DNA of 21,058 nt, taken from NCBI GenBank assembly GCA_964641945.1, contig CAZXLQ010000059.1:1-21058 (forward strand), written 5' to 3'. This stretch comes from JADIYM01 sp964641945 (lineage in GTDB: Bacteria; Acidobacteriota; Blastocatellia; UBA7656; JADIYM01). Under the pieces are notes generated by a model that was not told the origin of the DNA, did no database searches, and saw nothing but the letters and a program-made list of their open reading frames with translations. Both the position numbers and the translations under genes were made by a program. Of this stretch, positions 20,731-21,058 are shown piece after piece (position 1 is the stretch's first letter; the number at the start of each line of letters is the position of its first letter).

Positions 20731-21058
20731 ATGGACTTTCAGGCTATTGTCCGGGACCAGCTTGGGCTGATGGTTTCGTGGATTGAAGGCGGCAACCAAG
20801 TAACGGTCACCCGCGACAGCGCTGGACGACCACTGCTTGCGCGCGCCGCCGGTTCTCGCTCCAAGCCCTACGCTGCTGAGTTTCGGTACGACCAGAGCGG
20901 TCGGTTTCTCGGCGTTCGTGGTGAGTTCGTCTCCGTAATGTTTCCGCGGCTGCTCGAAGAGGCTGCGCGGGGTGGCGGCGGGGACGTGACGGCCACGACG
21001 GGCCCGGGTGGGGGGATTGAAATTGCAGGCGGGATTCAGGCAGGCGTCTATCTGCCGC
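20731..21058 (+). CDS. Partial gene of unknown function, right edge of window
   Basis: The ATG at 20731 has a strong GTGGAGG six bases upstream, and the frame stays open to the end of the window (109 residues: MDFQAIVRDQLGLMVSWIEGGNQVTVTRDSAGRPLLAR...). The end is Gly-rich (ARGGGGDVTATTGPGGGIEIAGGIQAGVYLP). It begins a new unit after the capsid terminator. Position suggests a head-completion, tail or decoration protein, but I do not recognise the sequence. Confidence 0.65.
   Translation, partial: MDFQAIVRDQLGLMVSWIEGGNQVTVTRDSAGRPLLARAAGSRSKPYAAEFRYDQSGRFLGVRGEFVSVMFPRLLEEAARGGGGDVTATTGPGGGIEIAGGIQAGVYLP

Overview
This is a GC-rich segment of a tailed double-stranded DNA phage or prophage, almost certainly of a member of the Pseudomonadota. 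The small accessory proteins at the left end are of a kind I know from Burkholderia, Xanthomonas and enterobacterial prophages, but I cannot fix the host. The window holds the DNA-packaging and head-building module, read rightward. I recognise no integrase, repressor, lysis gene or tail gene.

Layout. 1-1535: three small accessory genes, the first cut by the window edge. 1553-2932: a Lys/His-rich protein built of repeated SH3/KOW-like pieces, followed by a terminator. 2996-5626: the large terminase, which appears to carry an extra ATPase domain in front of a lambda gpA-type terminase. 5620-6632: four tiny genes on the opposite strand. 6742-8893: portal protein and a small SH3-like protein. 8844-9541: two more opposite-strand genes. 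9627-10766: SPP1 gp7-like minor head protein. 10826-11032: an opposite-strand zinc-finger gene. 11033-11603: a non-coding region with two strong rightward terminators, 13 copies of GTTAC/GTAAC and a tract of about 75 bases of alternating purine and pyrimidine. 11604-12352: two small genes. 12318-16841: a 1507-residue protein ending in a SNF2-type helicase. 16841-20643: coiled-coil protein, prohead protease, acidic scaffold-like protein, major capsid protein and two small head genes, ending in a terminator. 20731-21058: the start of a further gene.

How it works together. Scaffold-like protein, protease and capsid protein build the prohead. The portal and gp7-like protein form the DNA entry vertex, and the terminase packages DNA. 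The giant helicase protein and the SH3-repeat protein are best read as candidate internal head proteins, injected with the DNA in the manner of P1 DarB. They have similar N-terminal peptides, which could be a capsid-targeting signal. The seven leftward genes look like morons: short reading units inserted between essential head genes, some with a common ribosome-binding leader.

The most unusual parts are the double-ATPase terminase, the GTTAC/alternating-tract non-coding region, and a 25-residue motif shared between the protease C-terminus and the capsid N-terminus. All family names come from motif recognition by eye, without any database search.
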